Numbered from the stretch's first letter, positions 34,297 through 44,368 are shown. The stretch: DNA of 64,000 nt from Chloroflexota bacterium (GCA_026713865.1 JAPONQ010000051.1:107622-171621), one strand, 5' to 3'. Numbers and translations are program-made. The notes: generated from the sequence alone by a model not told the origin.

Positions 34297-35867
34297 GCGC
34301 TCGAGCGGGCGGCCCCGCCGGCGGCCGCCTGCTCATCGCCGCCGCCGCGCTGACGCTGGCGGCAACCGCGTGCATCGCCTCCGAGCGCCGCTCGCCGGAG
34401 ACCGTGCGGCCGGTCCCGCCCGCCGTACAGCCTTCGCCGGCCGCGACCGCCGCGCCCGAACCCGCGGCGTCCGCCACGCCGGTGGCCGCAACGCCCGCAG
34501 CGATCTCCCCCTCGCCCCCGCGTCCGCTCGACGAGGAGGGCGTCGCCGAGCTCCTCCGCCGCGCCATCTGCTGGTACGACGACCCGGGGCGCGCGGCAAA
34601 CTGCGTGCCGCCGACGGAGGGATCCGCACGGGCGATCGCCGACCTCGGTCGCTCCGGCGATCCGCGCTTCATCGCTCCCCTCGTCGACATGCTCTGGATG
34701 GAGGTGGGGTGGGCGCGCTGGGTAGAGGACGCGCTGGAGGCGATCACCGGGCGGCGGCTTCCGGACGCCCGGAGCTGGTCGGTCTGGGTCGCCGGCGCTG
34801 CGCCGCCGCTCCCCGATGTCTACCAGGAGTGGAAGGGCCGCCTGCTCTCCATCGTCGATGCGCGCTTCACCACCGTGCTCGCGCAGGGCCGCGCCCACGA
34901 GCCGCGGATCGATGAACTGCTGTGGACGAGCGTGCGGCTGGGTGGCCTTCCGCCGCTGGAGGTACCGGCCACGGTACACCGCGTGGAGGAGCGTTACCTC
35001 CGGGACGACGACGTGATCCTCGGCCTCCAGATGGACGGCGAGCCCCGCGCCTACCCGGAGCGCATCATCGCCTGGCACGGTGCGGTGCACGACGAGGTCG
35101 GCGGGCGTCGCCTCGTGATCCTGCACTGCCTCCCGTGCGGCTCGGGGGCGGCCTTCGAGGCCGAGGTCGCCGGTCGCGAGCTGCGCCTCGTCGCCTCGGG
35201 ACTCGTCTACCGCTCGCGGATGCTGTTCGTCGACGAGGGGAGCGGTTCGCTCTGGGATCCGGTGAGCGGCCGCGCCCTCTCCGGCCCGGCCTTCGAGGCC
35301 GGTGAGCGGCTCACTCCTCTCCCGCTGCGCCGGGCGACGTGGGCGGAATGGTCGGAGATCCACCCCTCGACGCGGGTGCTGGCGCTTGAGACCGGCTTCC
35401 TGCGCGACTACGACCCGGGGGCCGCGCTTGCTGCGGACGGCGCCGCGGAGGGACCGCTGTACCCGGCCGAGCCGCTCGACGGCCGCCTCTCGCCGAAGGA
35501 GCGCGTGGTCGGCATCGAGCTCGCGGACGGAGGGGGCCGCGCCGCACGTGCCCTCCCCCTCGCCCGCGTCGAGGCCTCCGGCATCACGACCGTGACCGTG
35601 GGGGGCTCCGCGCTCGTCCTGCTCTCGCGCGGAGCCGGATCCGGCGTGGCCGCCTACCGCGCGCCCGCCGACCCGATCGAGCGGCTCGTGCTGACCGAGG
35701 AGCTGGGGCTCCTCGCCGTCGACTCCGAGGAGCAACGCTGGTTCGTCTCCGAGGAGGGACTCGTCTCGACGCTCGACGGCACACGCCTTCCGAGCGTCCC
35801 CACGCGCACGGCATACTGGTTTGCGTGGGCGGCGGCGGTGCCCGAGAGCGAGATCGCCGGCGGCTGA
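34293..35867 (+). CDS. DUF3179 lipoprotein
   Basis: The N terminus (GRLLIAAAALTLAATAC) is a lipoprotein-type signal with a candidate lipidation Cys; a Pro/Ala/Thr-rich linker follows. The remainder, about residues 230-500, matches DUF3179: GEPRAYPERIIAWHGAVHDE, the Cys-containing ILHCLPCGSG, SGLVYRSRMLFVDEGSGSLW and TGFLRDY. The family is widespread in Chloroflexota and haloarchaea, of unknown function; its paired Cys suggests metal or redox chemistry. GTG start at 34293 overlaps the flavoprotein stop. 524 residues. Confidence 0.85.
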   Translation: MSARAGGPAGGRLLIAAAALTLAATACIASERRSPETVRPVPPAVQPSPAATAAPEPAASATPVAATPAAISPSPPRPLDEEGVAELLRRAICWYDDPGRAANCVPPTEGSARAIADLGRSGDPRFIAPLVDMLWMEVGWARWVEDALEAITGRRLPDARSWSVWVAGAAPPLPDVYQEWKGRLLSIVDARFTTVLAQGRAHEPRIDELLWTSVRLGGLPPLEVPATVHRVEERYLRDDDVILGLQMDGEPRAYPERIIAWHGAVHDEVGGRRLVILHCLPCGSGAAFEAEVAGRELRLVASGLVYRSRMLFVDEGSGSLWDPVSGRALSGPAFEAGERLTPLPLRRATWAEWSEIHPSTRVLALETGFLRDYDPGAALAADGAAEGPLYPAEPLDGRLSPKERVVGIELADGGGRAARALPLARVEASGITTVTVGGSALVLLSRGAGSGVAAYRAPADPIERLVLTEELGLLAVDSEEQRWFVSEEGLVSTLDGTRLPSVPTRTAYWFAWAAAVPESEIAGG

Positions 35868-35896
35868 CCGAATCGAGCCGGGACGCCGGCCGCGGC

Positions 35897-35926
35897 TTGA
35901 CGCTCGATCGCGGCCCCGCCGATACT
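35897..35926 (+). promoter_or_regulatory. Promoter of the ilv/leu operon
   Basis: TTGACG (35897-35902), an 18-base spacer, GATACT (35921-35926). The leader-peptide ATG at 35936 lies 9 bases after the -10 box, close to the expected transcription start. Confidence 0.6.
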
Positions 35927-35935
35927 GCGTGAACC

Positions 35936-36016
35936 ATGGCGCATCGCGAGACCTCAGGCGCCTCGATCCCGGCCGCCCGCTCGGGCGCGCTTCGCTGCGT
36001 ACTCGTACTGTCCTAG
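35936..36016 (+). CDS. ilvB attenuator leader peptide (26 codons)
   Basis: A short frame that begins at or a few bases after the predicted transcription start and ends with the residues Val-Leu-Val-Leu-Ser-stop (codons GTA CTC GTA CTG at 35999-36010). The stop codon overlaps the 5' arm of a strong hairpin. This is the layout of branched-chain amino-acid attenuators: stalling at Val/Leu codons when charged tRNA is scarce would change folding of the hairpin before ilvB. The peptide itself probably has no function. Inferred from position and codon content; no expression evidence. Confidence 0.68.
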   Translation: MAHRETSGASIPAARSGALRCVLVLS

Positions 36017-36064
36017 GGCGGCTGGGCCCCGTGCGGCCACCGCCCTCCGCCCGCGTGCCGGGCG
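36015..36064 (+). promoter_or_regulatory. Attenuator hairpins before ilvB
   Basis: AGGGCGG (36015-36021) pairs with CCGCCCT (36040-36046), extended by TGG/CCA with one bulge. A second hairpin, CGCCCG/CGGGCG (36048-36053 and 36059-36064), follows at once. No T-tract, so the mechanism could be transcriptional or translational. About 100 further bases lead to ilvB without other obvious signals. Confidence 0.5.
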
Positions 36065-36164
36065 ACCTCCATCCACCGAGTGAGAGATGTTCGGACGAGG
36101 CGTTCCGGTCCGCCGCCCCGGTGCCGGCCAGAGGATCCCCGGGGCCCGACACGAGGAGAGCGAG

Positions 36165-37934
36165 ATGACCACCACCCAGAGGCCGCCCGCACGCAGTCAC
36201 CAGCACGCGCACGAGGGAGCCCCGCCTGAGGCGCAGGGGCGGGTGCTCTCGGGCGCCGACATCCTCCTCGAATGCCTGAAGCACGCCCGTGCGACCACCG
36301 TCTTCGGCTACCCCGGCGGCGTGGTGCTTCCGCTCTACGACCGGCTGCCCGCGCACCCGGAGGTGCGGCACATTCTCGTGCGCCACGAGCAGGGGGGCGG
36401 CCACGCGGCGGACGCGTACGCGCGAGCCACCGGCGAACTGGGAGTTGCGCTGGCCACGTCGGGGCCGGGCGCAACGAACCTCGTCACGGCCGTGCAGAAC
36501 GCAATGATGGACTCCGTTCCCGTGCTCTTCCTCACGGGCAACGTCGCCCGCAACCTGATCGGGCGCGATGGATTCCAGGAGGCCGACGCGACCGGGATCC
36601 TGATGCCGGCCGTCAAGCACAACTACCTCGTCATGCGGGCGCAGGATCTGGCGCCGACCTTCGCCGAGGCCATCTATCTCGCGACGACGGGGCGCCCCGG
36701 TCCCGTGCACATCGACATCCCGAAGGACGTCTTCCTGGAGGAGGCCGAGTTCCGCTGGCCGGAACGCGTGCACGTGCGGGGCTACCAGGTTCCCGGGGCC
36801 GCCGACGAGGACGAGATCCGGGCCGCCGCCGAGGCGATCGACGCGGCCGAGCGGCCGATCATCCTTGCCGGGCACGGGATCGTGATCTCCCGCGCGAGCG
36901 AGGAGCTGCAGGCCTTCGCGGAGCGCGCCGGCATCCCGGTGCTGACGACGCTGCTCGGCCTCGGCGGCCTCGACCAGCGGCACGCCCTCTCCTACGGGAT
37001 GATGGGGATGCACGGCTCCTACCACGCGAACATGGCCGCCTCGAACGCGGACGTGATCATCGGGCTCGGCATGCGCATGGACGACCGCGCGCTCGGGCGG
37101 TTCGCCGACCTGAATCCCGATGCGACGGTGATCCACGTCGACATCGATCCGGCGGAGCACAACAAGAACATCCACACCGCCTTCCCGATCGTGGGCGACG
37201 TCAAGGAAACGCTGCCGCAGCTGACGGCGGCGGTGAGGCGCGCGAGCCACCCCGAGTGGGTTCGCTGGATCGACGACCTGGCGCGTGCCCACGCGGCCTC
37301 GCTCAGCGTCCCGGAGGGACCGGAGCTCACGGTGCAGTTCGTGGTGCAGCAGATCGCGCGCGCGCACGCCGACGACGACGAGGATGCGATCATCGTGACC
37401 GGTGTCGGCCAGCACCAGATGTGGGCGGCGCAGCACATGAACATCTCGCGCCCGCGACAGCTGATCACCTCGGGCGGGCTCGGCACGATGGGCTTCGAGG
37501 TGCCGGCAGCCCTCGGAGCGCAGGTGGCGCGGCCGGGGGCGAGCGTCTGGTCGATCTGCGGCGACGGCGGCTTCCAGATGACGTTCCAGGAGATCGCCAC
37601 CATGGTCGACGAGCAGACGCCCGTGAAGCTTGCGATCATGAACAACGGCTACCTGGGGATGGTCAGACAGTGGCAGGAGCTCTTCTACAAGGACAACTAC
37701 GTCGCCGTCTCGATGTCGCAGCCCGACTTCATCAAGATCGCCGAGGCGTACGGCATCAAGGGCATTCGTGTCGATGAACCCGGCCAGGTCGACGAGGCGA
37801 TACGCGAGGCCGATGCGCATCCGGGCCCGGTCTTGCTCGACTTCCGGGTGACCGCCGACGACAACGTGTGGCCGATGGTGCCGGCCGGCGCCGCGCTCTC
37901 CGAGACGGTCGAGAGCGCCGACGAGGTGGCGTGA
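36165..37934 (+). CDS. ilvB: Acetolactate synthase, large (catalytic) subunit
   Basis: TPP- and FAD-dependent enzyme making acetolactate or acetohydroxybutyrate, first common step to Val, Leu and Ile. Of 589 residues: VFGYPGGVVLPLYDRL, the catalytic Glu in RHEQGGGHAADAYARATG, the quinone-oxidase-like middle domain (IHVDIDPAEHNKN), and the TPP motif starting GDGGFQMTF and ending in NNGYLGMVRQWQ. ATG 36165 follows GAGGAGAGCGAG. First structural gene of the operon, downstream of a leader peptide. Confidence 0.97.
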   Translation: MTTTQRPPARSHQHAHEGAPPEAQGRVLSGADILLECLKHARATTVFGYPGGVVLPLYDRLPAHPEVRHILVRHEQGGGHAADAYARATGELGVALATSGPGATNLVTAVQNAMMDSVPVLFLTGNVARNLIGRDGFQEADATGILMPAVKHNYLVMRAQDLAPTFAEAIYLATTGRPGPVHIDIPKDVFLEEAEFRWPERVHVRGYQVPGAADEDEIRAAAEAIDAAERPIILAGHGIVISRASEELQAFAERAGIPVLTTLLGLGGLDQRHALSYGMMGMHGSYHANMAASNADVIIGLGMRMDDRALGRFADLNPDATVIHVDIDPAEHNKNIHTAFPIVGDVKETLPQLTAAVRRASHPEWVRWIDDLARAHAASLSVPEGPELTVQFVVQQIARAHADDDEDAIIVTGVGQHQMWAAQHMNISRPRQLITSGGLGTMGFEVPAALGAQVARPGASVWSICGDGGFQMTFQEIATMVDEQTPVKLAIMNNGYLGMVRQWQELFYKDNYVAVSMSQPDFIKIAEAYGIKGIRVDEPGQVDEAIREADAHPGPVLLDFRVTADDNVWPMVPAGAALSETVESADEVA

Positions 37935-37938
37935 GGCG

Positions 37939-38520
37939 ATGCTGCACACGGTCGTCGCGCTGGTGGAGGATCGTCCCGGCGTCCTGAACCGGGTCGCGAG
38001 CCTCTTCCGGCGCCGGGGGTTCAACATCGAGTCGCTTGCGGTCGGTACGACGCACGAGGACGGCATCTCGCGGATGACGATCATCGTCGACGGCCACGAG
38101 GGGATCGTGGACCAGGTCGAGAAGCAGCTCATGAAGCTGGTCGACGTGATCAAGGTGGAGGACCTGACCCAGACGGAGGCGGTCAACCGCGAGCTGGCGC
38201 TGATCAAGGTGCGCTGTACCGCCGCCAACCGCCGCGAGGTGCTGGAGATCGCCACGGTCTTCCGCGCGCAGGCCGTCGATCTCTCGCCCGAGAGCGTGAT
38301 CCTGCAGGCGGTGGCGCAGCGGGACCGCGTGAACGGGCTGCTCGACAACCTCCGCCCGTACGGCGTCATGGAGCTGATGCGCACGGGCCGCGTGTCGATG
38401 CGCCGCGGCACGGAGGTCACCGCCTACGGCGACCAGAACGGCGAGAGCGAGGAGATGCACCGCTTCCACCACGAATCGGGGCGCTTGCCGGAGGGCGAGC
38501 TACCCTACGTCAGCGACTGA
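37939..38520 (+). CDS. ilvN: Acetolactate synthase, small (regulatory) subunit
   Basis: Regulatory partner of IlvB that confers valine feedback inhibition. The N-terminal ACT domain ([19 protein letters not shown], then [12 protein letters not shown]) is typical, and the C-terminal half matches ALS_ss_C. 193 residues, slightly longer than many owing to a tail rich in Glu and His. Starts 4 bases after the ilvB stop. Confidence 0.96.
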   Translation: MLHTVVALVEDRPGVLNRVASLFRRRGFNIESLAVGTTHEDGISRMTIIVDGHEGIVDQVEKQLMKLVDVIKVEDLTQTEAVNRELALIKVRCTAANRREVLEIATVFRAQAVDLSPESVILQAVAQRDRVNGLLDNLRPYGVMELMRTGRVSMRRGTEVTAYGDQNGESEEMHRFHHESGRLPEGELPYVSD

Positions 38521-38543
38521 GACCACGGAGAACGAGAGGGCGG

Positions 38544-39551
38544 GTGCCGGTGGCGAAGATCTACTACGACTCGGATGCGGATCCCGGTGTGCTCGCGGGC
38601 CGGACGGTGGGCGTCATCGGTTACGGCTCGCAGGGTCACGCCCACGCCCTGAACCTGCGCGACTCCGGCGTCGAGGTCGCCGTCGGGCTCTATCCCGGCT
38701 CGCCCTCGTGGCAGAGGGCGCAGGCGGAGGGTCTCCGCGTCGGCCCGGTGGACGACGTCGCGCGCGCCTCCGACGTGATCATGATGCTCGTCCCCGACCA
38801 GGTGCAGCGGGCGGTCTACGAGGACCATGTGGCGCCGCACCTCTCCGCCGGCAAGACGCTGATGTTCGCACACGGCTTCAACGTGCACTTCAGCCAGATC
38901 GCTGCGCCGGACGGCGTCGACGTGTCGATGATCGCGCCGAAGGGCCCGGGACACCTCGTCCGGCGCGTCTACACCGAGGGCGGGGGCGTCCCGGCGCTGC
39001 TCGCCATCGAGCAGGACGCGACCGAGTCGGCGCTTGCGACCGCGCTCGCGTACGGCCAGGGGATCGGCGCGACCCGGGCCGGGATTCTCGAAACCACCTT
39101 CCGCGAGGAGACCGAGACGGACCTCTTCGGCGAGCAGACCATCCTCTGTGGGGGCGTGACGGCGCTCATCACCGCCGCCTACGAGACGCTGGTCGAAGCA
39201 GGTTACCAGCCCGAGTCCGCCTACTTCGAGACGCTCCACGAGCTCAAGCTCATCGTCGACCTTCTGTACGAGGGGGGAATGGAGTACATGCGCTACTCCG
39301 TCTCGGACACGGCGGAGTACGGGGACTACACGCGAGGGCCGCGCGTGATCACGGCCGAGACGAAGCGTGAGATGCGAACCATCCTGGACGAGATCCAGTC
39401 GGGCGAGTTCGCCCGCGAGTGGATCCTCGAGAACCAGGCGGGACGGCCCCGCTTCAACGCATTGCGCCGCCAGAGCGCCGAGCACCCGATCGCGGACGTC
39501 GGGCGCGAGATCCGCGCGATGATGTCATGGCTCCGCGAGCGCGAGGGGTGA
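38544..39551 (+). CDS. ilvC: Ketol-acid reductoisomerase (class I)
   Basis: Isomerises and reduces acetolactate to dihydroxyisovalerate. Rossmann motif [10 protein letters not shown] at 26-35; catalytic residues in [11 protein letters not shown] and [10 protein letters not shown]; the C-terminal knotted domain includes [20 protein letters not shown]. The cofactor-specificity loop reads GLYPGSPSW, where many NADPH enzymes have Arg in place of this Tyr; this hints at altered cofactor preference but cannot decide it. GTG start at 38544 (a second GTG lies at 38553 in frame +0). 335 residues. Confidence 0.96.
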   Translation: MPVAKIYYDSDADPGVLAGRTVGVIGYGSQGHAHALNLRDSGVEVAVGLYPGSPSWQRAQAEGLRVGPVDDVARASDVIMMLVPDQVQRAVYEDHVAPHLSAGKTLMFAHGFNVHFSQIAAPDGVDVSMIAPKGPGHLVRRVYTEGGGVPALLAIEQDATESALATALAYGQGIGATRAGILETTFREETETDLFGEQTILCGGVTALITAAYETLVEAGYQPESAYFETLHELKLIVDLLYEGGMEYMRYSVSDTAEYGDYTRGPRVITAETKREMRTILDEIQSGEFAREWILENQAGRPRFNALRRQSAEHPIADVGREIRAMMSWLREREG

Positions 39552-39559
39552 TCGTCCCG

Positions 39560-39667
39560 ATGCATCCGCGATCCTCCGGGCCACCCTCCCGCACCCAGCG
39601 GGACTCGCCCGGCCTCCTCCTGACCGGGCCCTCCGCCGCCCCCGGCGCGGAGGGCCGACGGGACTGA
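39560..39667 (+). CDS. leuA attenuator leader peptide (35 codons)
   Basis: An ATG frame in the 177-base gap between ilvC and leuA. It contains three successive Leu codons, CTC CTC CTG, at 39614-39622. A perfect 10-bp hairpin starts 4 bases later, so a ribosome stalled at those codons would cover its 5' arm. The pattern fits an internal leucine-responsive attenuator that lets leu genes be set separately from ilvBNC. GAGGGG at 39543-39548 could serve as ribosome-binding site. Inference from layout. Confidence 0.6.
   Translation: MHPRSSGPPSRTQRDSPGLLLTGPSAAPGAEGRRD
39627..39656 (+). promoter_or_regulatory. Hairpin of the leuA attenuator
   Basis: GGCCCTCCGC (39627-39636) and GCGGAGGGCC (39647-39656) form a perfect 10-bp stem with a 10-base loop, directly after the Leu-Leu-Leu codons. 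No T-tract follows. Confidence 0.6.
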
Positions 39668-39728
39668 GGCCACGGCGTGGCGAGGGAGAGAGCGGCACCC
39701 CGACCGGCGGGTGAGAACGGACGACACG

Positions 39729-41279
39729 ATGAGCACTAGCCAGGAGGCCGGCCGCGGCGCCGGCGAGAAAGTCTACATCTTCGACACGACCCTGCGCGAC
39801 GGGGAGCAGTCGGCGGGCATCGGCTTCACGATCGACGACAAGCTCCAGATCGCCCGGCAGCTGGAGCGGCTCGGCGTCGACATCATCGAGGCGGGATTCC
39901 CCGCCTCCTCGCCCGGCGACCTCGAGGCCGTGGCCGCGATCGCGCGGCGCGTGCGCGGGCCGATCATCTGCGGGCTCGCGCGTGCCAACGCGTCGGACAT
40001 CGATGCCGTCTGGGAGGCCGTGCAGCACGCCGAGACGCCGCGCATTCACGTCTTCATTTCCTCGAGCGCCATCCACATGGCGCAGCAGCTGCACAAGAAC
40101 AAGGAGGACGTCCTCGAGATGGCGCGGGCCTCGGTGGCGCGGGCCGCCGGCTACTGCCACGAGGTCGAATTCTCACCGATGGACGCGACGCGCTCCGACC
40201 CGCAGTTCGTCTACGAGCTCGTCGAGGCGGCGATCGCCGAGGGCGCGACCACCATCAACATCCCCGACACCGTCGGCTACGCGATACCGGAGGAGTTCAG
40301 CGCGTTCCTGACCGAGCTGCAAGAGCGCGTTCCCAACATCCACCGGGCACGGCTCTCCGTCCACTGCCAGAACGATCTCGGACTCGCAACGGCCAATTCG
40401 CTCGCCGGCGTGCTCGCGGGCGCCCGGCAGGTCGAGGGCACCATCAACGGCATCGGCGAGCGCGCCGGTAACGCCTCGCTGGAAGAGGTCATCCTCGCCA
40501 TTCAGACCCGTCGCGATCTGATGCACGTGCACACCGACGTGAACGCCCGCGAGATCTACGCGGCGAGCAAGCTGGTCGAGCGGCTCTCCGGCATGGTGGT
40601 TCAGCCCCACAAGGCCATCGTCGGGCGCAATGCCTTCCGCCACTCATCCGGGATCCACCAGGACGGCGTGCTAAAGATGCGCGAGACCTACGAGATCATG
40701 GATCCGTCTGCCATCGGCATCCCGTCCGGGGACTCGATCGTCCTGACCAAGGTCTCCGGCCGCCACGGTCTGCGCGCGCGCCTCGAGGCGCTCGGCGTCA
40801 CGCTCGACGCCGACGAGTTCGAGCGCGTCTTCGCCGCCTTCAAGGAGGTCGCCGACCGCAAGAGCGAGGTCGACGACCGCGACCTCGAGGCAATCCTCTC
40901 GGAGCAGACCCAGCAGCAGGTGGAGGCGAGCTGGAGCCTCGATCTGCTGCAGGTATCGACCGGGGATCGGGGCCGGCCGACGGCGACGGTGCGCCTCATC
41001 GACCCCGACGGTGAGGCGCGGGAGGACGCCGCCATCGGCGACGGACCCGTCGACGCCATCTACCGCGCCATCAACCGCGTGACGGGCGTGACCAACCAGC
41101 TCACCGAGTTCAGCGTGAAGGCCGTGACGGAGGGTATCGACGCGCAGGGGGAGGTCACGATCCGCATCGAGGCGGACGGGACCAGCTACGTCGGGCGCGC
41201 CTCCGACACCGACATTCTGGTCGCCTCCGCGCGCGCCTACGTCTATGCGCTGAACCGCCATACCGCAGCCAGCAGGTGA
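39729..41279 (+). CDS. leuA: 2-isopropylmalate synthase
   Basis: Condenses acetyl-CoA with 2-oxoisovalerate, committing to leucine. TIM-barrel domain with DTTLRDGEQ at about 19-27, the metal-binding [24 protein letters not shown] and [12 protein letters not shown]. The C-terminal LeuA allosteric domain (from about residue 390) gives leucine feedback control. 516 residues from ATG 39729; the GTG at 39711 is an alternative start and neither has a strong ribosome-binding site. Confidence 0.96.
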   Translation: MSTSQEAGRGAGEKVYIFDTTLRDGEQSAGIGFTIDDKLQIARQLERLGVDIIEAGFPASSPGDLEAVAAIARRVRGPIICGLARANASDIDAVWEAVQHAETPRIHVFISSSAIHMAQQLHKNKEDVLEMARASVARAAGYCHEVEFSPMDATRSDPQFVYELVEAAIAEGATTINIPDTVGYAIPEEFSAFLTELQERVPNIHRARLSVHCQNDLGLATANSLAGVLAGARQVEGTINGIGERAGNASLEEVILAIQTRRDLMHVHTDVNAREIYAASKLVERLSGMVVQPHKAIVGRNAFRHSSGIHQDGVLKMRETYEIMDPSAIGIPSGDSIVLTKVSGRHGLRARLEALGVTLDADEFERVFAAFKEVADRKSEVDDRDLEAILSEQTQQQVEASWSLDLLQVSTGDRGRPTATVRLIDPDGEAREDAAIGDGPVDAIYRAINRVTGVTNQLTEFSVKAVTEGIDAQGEVTIRIEADGTSYVGRASDTDILVASARAYVYALNRHTAASR

Positions 41280-41284
41280 TGAGC

Positions 41285-41314
41285 ACGGCCGCCCCTTCCC
41301 GCGGGGGCGGCCGT
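41285..41314 (+). promoter_or_regulatory. Perfect hairpin between leuA and leuC
   Basis: ACGGCCGCCCC (41285-41295) and GGGGCGGCCGT (41304-41314), an 11-bp perfect stem with an 8-base loop, inside the operon. It may stabilise the upstream message or attenuate the downstream genes. No T-tract. Confidence 0.5.
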
Positions 41315-41337
41315 CGTCGCGACGACGAGGGGGAAAC

Positions 41338-42810
41338 GTGAGCGAACCACGAACGCTGGCCGGCAAGGTCTGGGATCAGCACGCCGTCCCCAGCCCGCTG
41401 CAGGAGGAGGCGCGGATCGCGGCGCTGGGCGGCGAACGCGGGGCGGCGCAGGGCGAGCGGCCCGACCTCCTCTACATCGACCTGCACCTCGTACACGAGG
41501 TGACCTCCGCGCAGGCCTTCGAGGGACTGCGGATGGCAGGACGGAGCGTGCGGCGGCCGGATCTCACGCTCGCGACGGTCGACCACAACGTCCCGACCAT
41601 CGGCCGAGACCAGCCGAACCCCGACCCGGTGTCGGCGACGCAGATCGCGACGCTCCAGCAGAACGCGAAGGAGTTCGGCGTCCCGCTCTTCGACATCTTC
41701 GATATCCGCCAGGGGATCGTGCACATCATCGGTCCGGAGCAGGGCTATACCCAGCCCGGCATGACTATCGTCTGCGGCGACAGCCACACCTCCACGCACG
41801 GCGCCTTCGGATCCCTCGCCTTCGGGATCGGCACGTCCGAGGTGGAGCACGTGCTCGCCACGCAGACCCTCCGGCAGGTACGGCCGAAGATGATGTCGGT
41901 GGAGGTCACCGGCGAGCTCGGACCCGGCGTGACGGCGAAGGACGTGATCCTCGCGATCATCCACGAGATCGGCGTGCACGGCGGGATCGGCCACATCATC
42001 GAGTACCGCGGGCCGGTCATCCAGGCGCTCTCCATGGAGGGGCGGATGACGGTCTGCAACATGTCCATCGAGGCGGGGGCGCGCGCCGGGCTGATAGCAC
42101 CCGACGAGACGACCTTCGCCTACATGGAGGACCGCCCGCAGGTCCCGGCGGGCGAGCGGTGGGAGCGGGCACTCGATCGCTGGTCGCGGCTCGCCACCGA
42201 TGACGGAGCCGCCTTCGACACCGAGGTCACCGTCGACGGGTCGCAGATCGTCCCCTACGTCACGTGGGGCACCAACCCCTCGCAGAGCGTGCGGGTCACC
42301 GACCGCGTGCCCGACCCCCAGGGCATGCCGACCGAGACCGAGCGCGAGGCGACCCGCCGGGCGCTCGAGTACATGGATCTCGCGGCCGGCACCCCGATCC
42401 GGGAGATCCGCATCGACCGCGTCTTCCTCGGCTCCTGCACCAACGGGCGGATCGAGGACCTGCGTTCCGCCGCCCGGGTCGTCTCCGGCAAGCACGTCGC
42501 CGAGGGCGTCCGGGCGATGGTCGTGCCGGGCTCGGGCCTCGTGAAGCAGCAGGCGGAGCGGGAGGGACTCGACGCCGTCTTCACGCGAGCCGGCTTCGAG
42601 TGGCGCGACGCCGGGTGCTCGATGTGTCTGGGGATGAACCCCGACATACTGCTCCCGGGGGAGCGCAGCGCCTCGACGTCGAACCGCAACTTCGAGGGGC
42701 GCCAGGGTCCGGGAGGACGCACACATCTCGTCTCGCCCGAGATGGCGGCGGCTGCCGCCGTCGCCGGTCATTTCGTCGACGTCCGGGAGGTGATGTCATG
42801 GAGCCGGTGA
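41338..42810 (+). CDS. leuC: 3-isopropylmalate dehydratase, large subunit
   Basis: Aconitase-family large subunit isomerising 2- to 3-isopropylmalate with LeuD. The 4Fe-4S ligands are in [14 protein letters not shown] (first Cys region), [14 protein letters not shown] and [12 protein letters not shown]. Length of 490 residues is somewhat long because of an insert around [16 protein letters not shown] start at 41338 with GAGGGGG upstream. Overlaps leuD by 13 bases. Confidence 0.96.
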   Translation: MSEPRTLAGKVWDQHAVPSPLQEEARIAALGGERGAAQGERPDLLYIDLHLVHEVTSAQAFEGLRMAGRSVRRPDLTLATVDHNVPTIGRDQPNPDPVSATQIATLQQNAKEFGVPLFDIFDIRQGIVHIIGPEQGYTQPGMTIVCGDSHTSTHGAFGSLAFGIGTSEVEHVLATQTLRQVRPKMMSVEVTGELGPGVTAKDVILAIIHEIGVHGGIGHIIEYRGPVIQALSMEGRMTVCNMSIEAGARAGLIAPDETTFAYMEDRPQVPAGERWERALDRWSRLATDDGAAFDTEVTVDGSQIVPYVTWGTNPSQSVRVTDRVPDPQGMPTETEREATRRALEYMDLAAGTPIREIRIDRVFLGSCTNGRIEDLRSAARVVSGKHVAEGVRAMVVPGSGLVKQQAEREGLDAVFTRAGFEWRDAGCSMCLGMNPDILLPGERSASTSNRNFEGRQGPGGRTHLVSPEMAAAAAVAGHFVDVREVMSWSR

Positions 42811-43397
42811 GGACGGTGCGCGGGAAGGCGATCCCCCTCGATCGCCCGAACGTCGACACCGACCAGATCATCCCGGCGAAGCACCTCAAGCGCATCGAGC
42901 GCAGCGGGTACGGGCCCTTCGCGTTCGAGGCCTGGCGGGCCCAGCCGGACTTCGTGCTCAACAACCCGGTCTACGACGGCGCCCGCATCCTCATCAGCCG
43001 GCAGAACTTCGGCTCCGGATCGAGCCGTGAGCATGCCGTGTGGGCGATCCAGGGGCTCGGCATCGACGCGCTGATCGCGACCTCCTTCGCCGACATCTTC
43101 AAGGGCAACTGCTTCCAGGGCGGCGTGCTCACGATCGAGCTGGCCGACGAGGACATCGACTACCTGATGGCGCGCGCCGAGGAGCTCCCGGAATCGGAGC
43201 TGGTCATCGACCTCGAGTCGCAGAGCGTCTCCACCGCGGACGGGTCGTGGAGCCGCCGCTTCGAGATCGATCCGTTCCGGAAGTACCGCCTGCTCCGCGG
43301 GCTCGACGACATCGGGATGACGCTCGCCTACGAGCGCGATGTCACGGCGTTCGAGGAGGAGCGCGACGACGAGGCCTACCCACGGACGCACACCTAG
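42798..43397 (+). CDS. leuD: 3-isopropylmalate dehydratase, small subunit
   Basis: Small swivelling domain partner of LeuC. Shows [19 protein letters not shown] near 15-33, [18 protein letters not shown] and [11 protein letters not shown]. 199 residues. The ATG at 42798 lies inside the end of leuC, with AGGTGATG just upstream, giving a 13-base overlap and likely translational coupling. Confidence 0.96.
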   Translation: MEPVRTVRGKAIPLDRPNVDTDQIIPAKHLKRIERSGYGPFAFEAWRAQPDFVLNNPVYDGARILISRQNFGSGSSREHAVWAIQGLGIDALIATSFADIFKGNCFQGGVLTIELADEDIDYLMARAEELPESELVIDLESQSVSTADGSWSRRFEIDPFRKYRLLRGLDDIGMTLAYERDVTAFEEERDDEAYPRTHT

Positions 43398-43447
43398 GCA
43401 CGGAGCCCCCGCGGCGCTCGCCGACGGAGCTGCTCCGGGCGGCCGGC

Positions 43448-44368
43448 GTGGCGGCCCGTCCCCGCGAGATCGGCTCGGGATACGGGGCCGTCGCCTACCG
43501 GGCGGGTGACCGCGTGCTTCGAGTTCTGCGCCCGGGCATCCCCCGGGCAACCGTCTCCGGCTACGAGCGCGAGCCGCAGCTGCTCGCGCTGCTGGCGGCG
43601 CGCGGGCTCGCGGTCCCCCGCGAGGCGCGACTCCTGCGCGGAGACGGCGGAGAGCCGCTGGCGACGCTCCACCGCCATGTCGCGGGCGGGCCGGCGCGGA
43701 GCGCCGGGCCCGGCGGATCGGCGCTCGGCGTTCGCGCGCTGAGCAGGCTCGCCGTGGAGGTCGGGCGCTTCCTCGCGGCCCTCCATCAGACGCCAGACGG
43801 CGGGGCGCAGATGCTGGGGATCCCCACGGTCGATCTCGGACGGGACGTCTACACGCCGCTGGTCGAGGAGTCGCTCCCGGAACTGGGACCGAGGACGCGA
43901 GCGTGGGTGCGGGAGATCCTCGACCGCTTCCTGGGCGATGGTGGATCCGCGCGGGCGCCGCGCGCCCTCGTGCACGGCGACATCTCGATGGCGCACCTGC
44001 TCGCCTCGCGCGACGGCGCCCTGAGCGGAGTGATCGACTGGGGCGACGCGATGATCGCCGATCCCGCCTTCGATCTGGCGGGGCTGCTCTCCGGCTCCGG
44101 CCCGCTGCGGGGTTTCCGGAGACGGTTCCTTCAGCGCGTGATCGCGAGCTACGCGCGGGGAGGCGCGGCGGCGGCCCTCCTCGCCCGCGACCACGGGCTC
44201 GGACGCCGCATCGCCTTCTACGGCGCACTTGAGCCCCTCTACCAGGTGCGCTATGGCTGGATGCTCGGAGGTGCGGCCGGCGAGGAGCAGGTCGCGACCG
44301 GTCGGCGCCGGGCCGCCGCGAGAGCAGCCCGGGCCTCCCGGGAAGCGCGTCGGCCGCTCTCGGAGTAG
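43448..44368 (+). CDS. Aminoglycoside-phosphotransferase-like kinase (APH family)
   Basis: Protein-kinase-like fold: [20 protein letters not shown] as nucleotide-binding loop, the catalytic loop [12 protein letters not shown] (with His where Asn is usual, HGDxxxxN), and [19 protein letters not shown] as metal-binding motif. The substrate is unknown and its place between leuD and leuB is unexpected. Start is uncertain: family-like sequence ([19 protein letters not shown]) seems to begin just after leuD, before the first conventional start, the GTG at 43448, so an unusual start codon near 43400 is possible. Confidence 0.7.
   Translation: MAARPREIGSGYGAVAYRAGDRVLRVLRPGIPRATVSGYEREPQLLALLAARGLAVPREARLLRGDGGEPLATLHRHVAGGPARSAGPGGSALGVRALSRLAVEVGRFLAALHQTPDGGAQMLGIPTVDLGRDVYTPLVEESLPELGPRTRAWVREILDRFLGDGGSARAPRALVHGDISMAHLLASRDGALSGVIDWGDAMIADPAFDLAGLLSGSGPLRGFRRRFLQRVIASYARGGAAAALLARDHGLGRRIAFYGALEPLYQVRYGWMLGGAAGEEQVATGRRRAAARAARASREARRPLSE

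Noticed and set aside
34191..38420. Very long open frame on the minus strand (about 1400 codons) across the flavoprotein, DUF3179, ilvB and ilvN genes
   Set aside because: It is antisense to genes with clear family motifs and encodes low-complexity His/Arg/Asp/Gly-rich sequence. Such antisense frames are a by-product of strong third-position GC bias.
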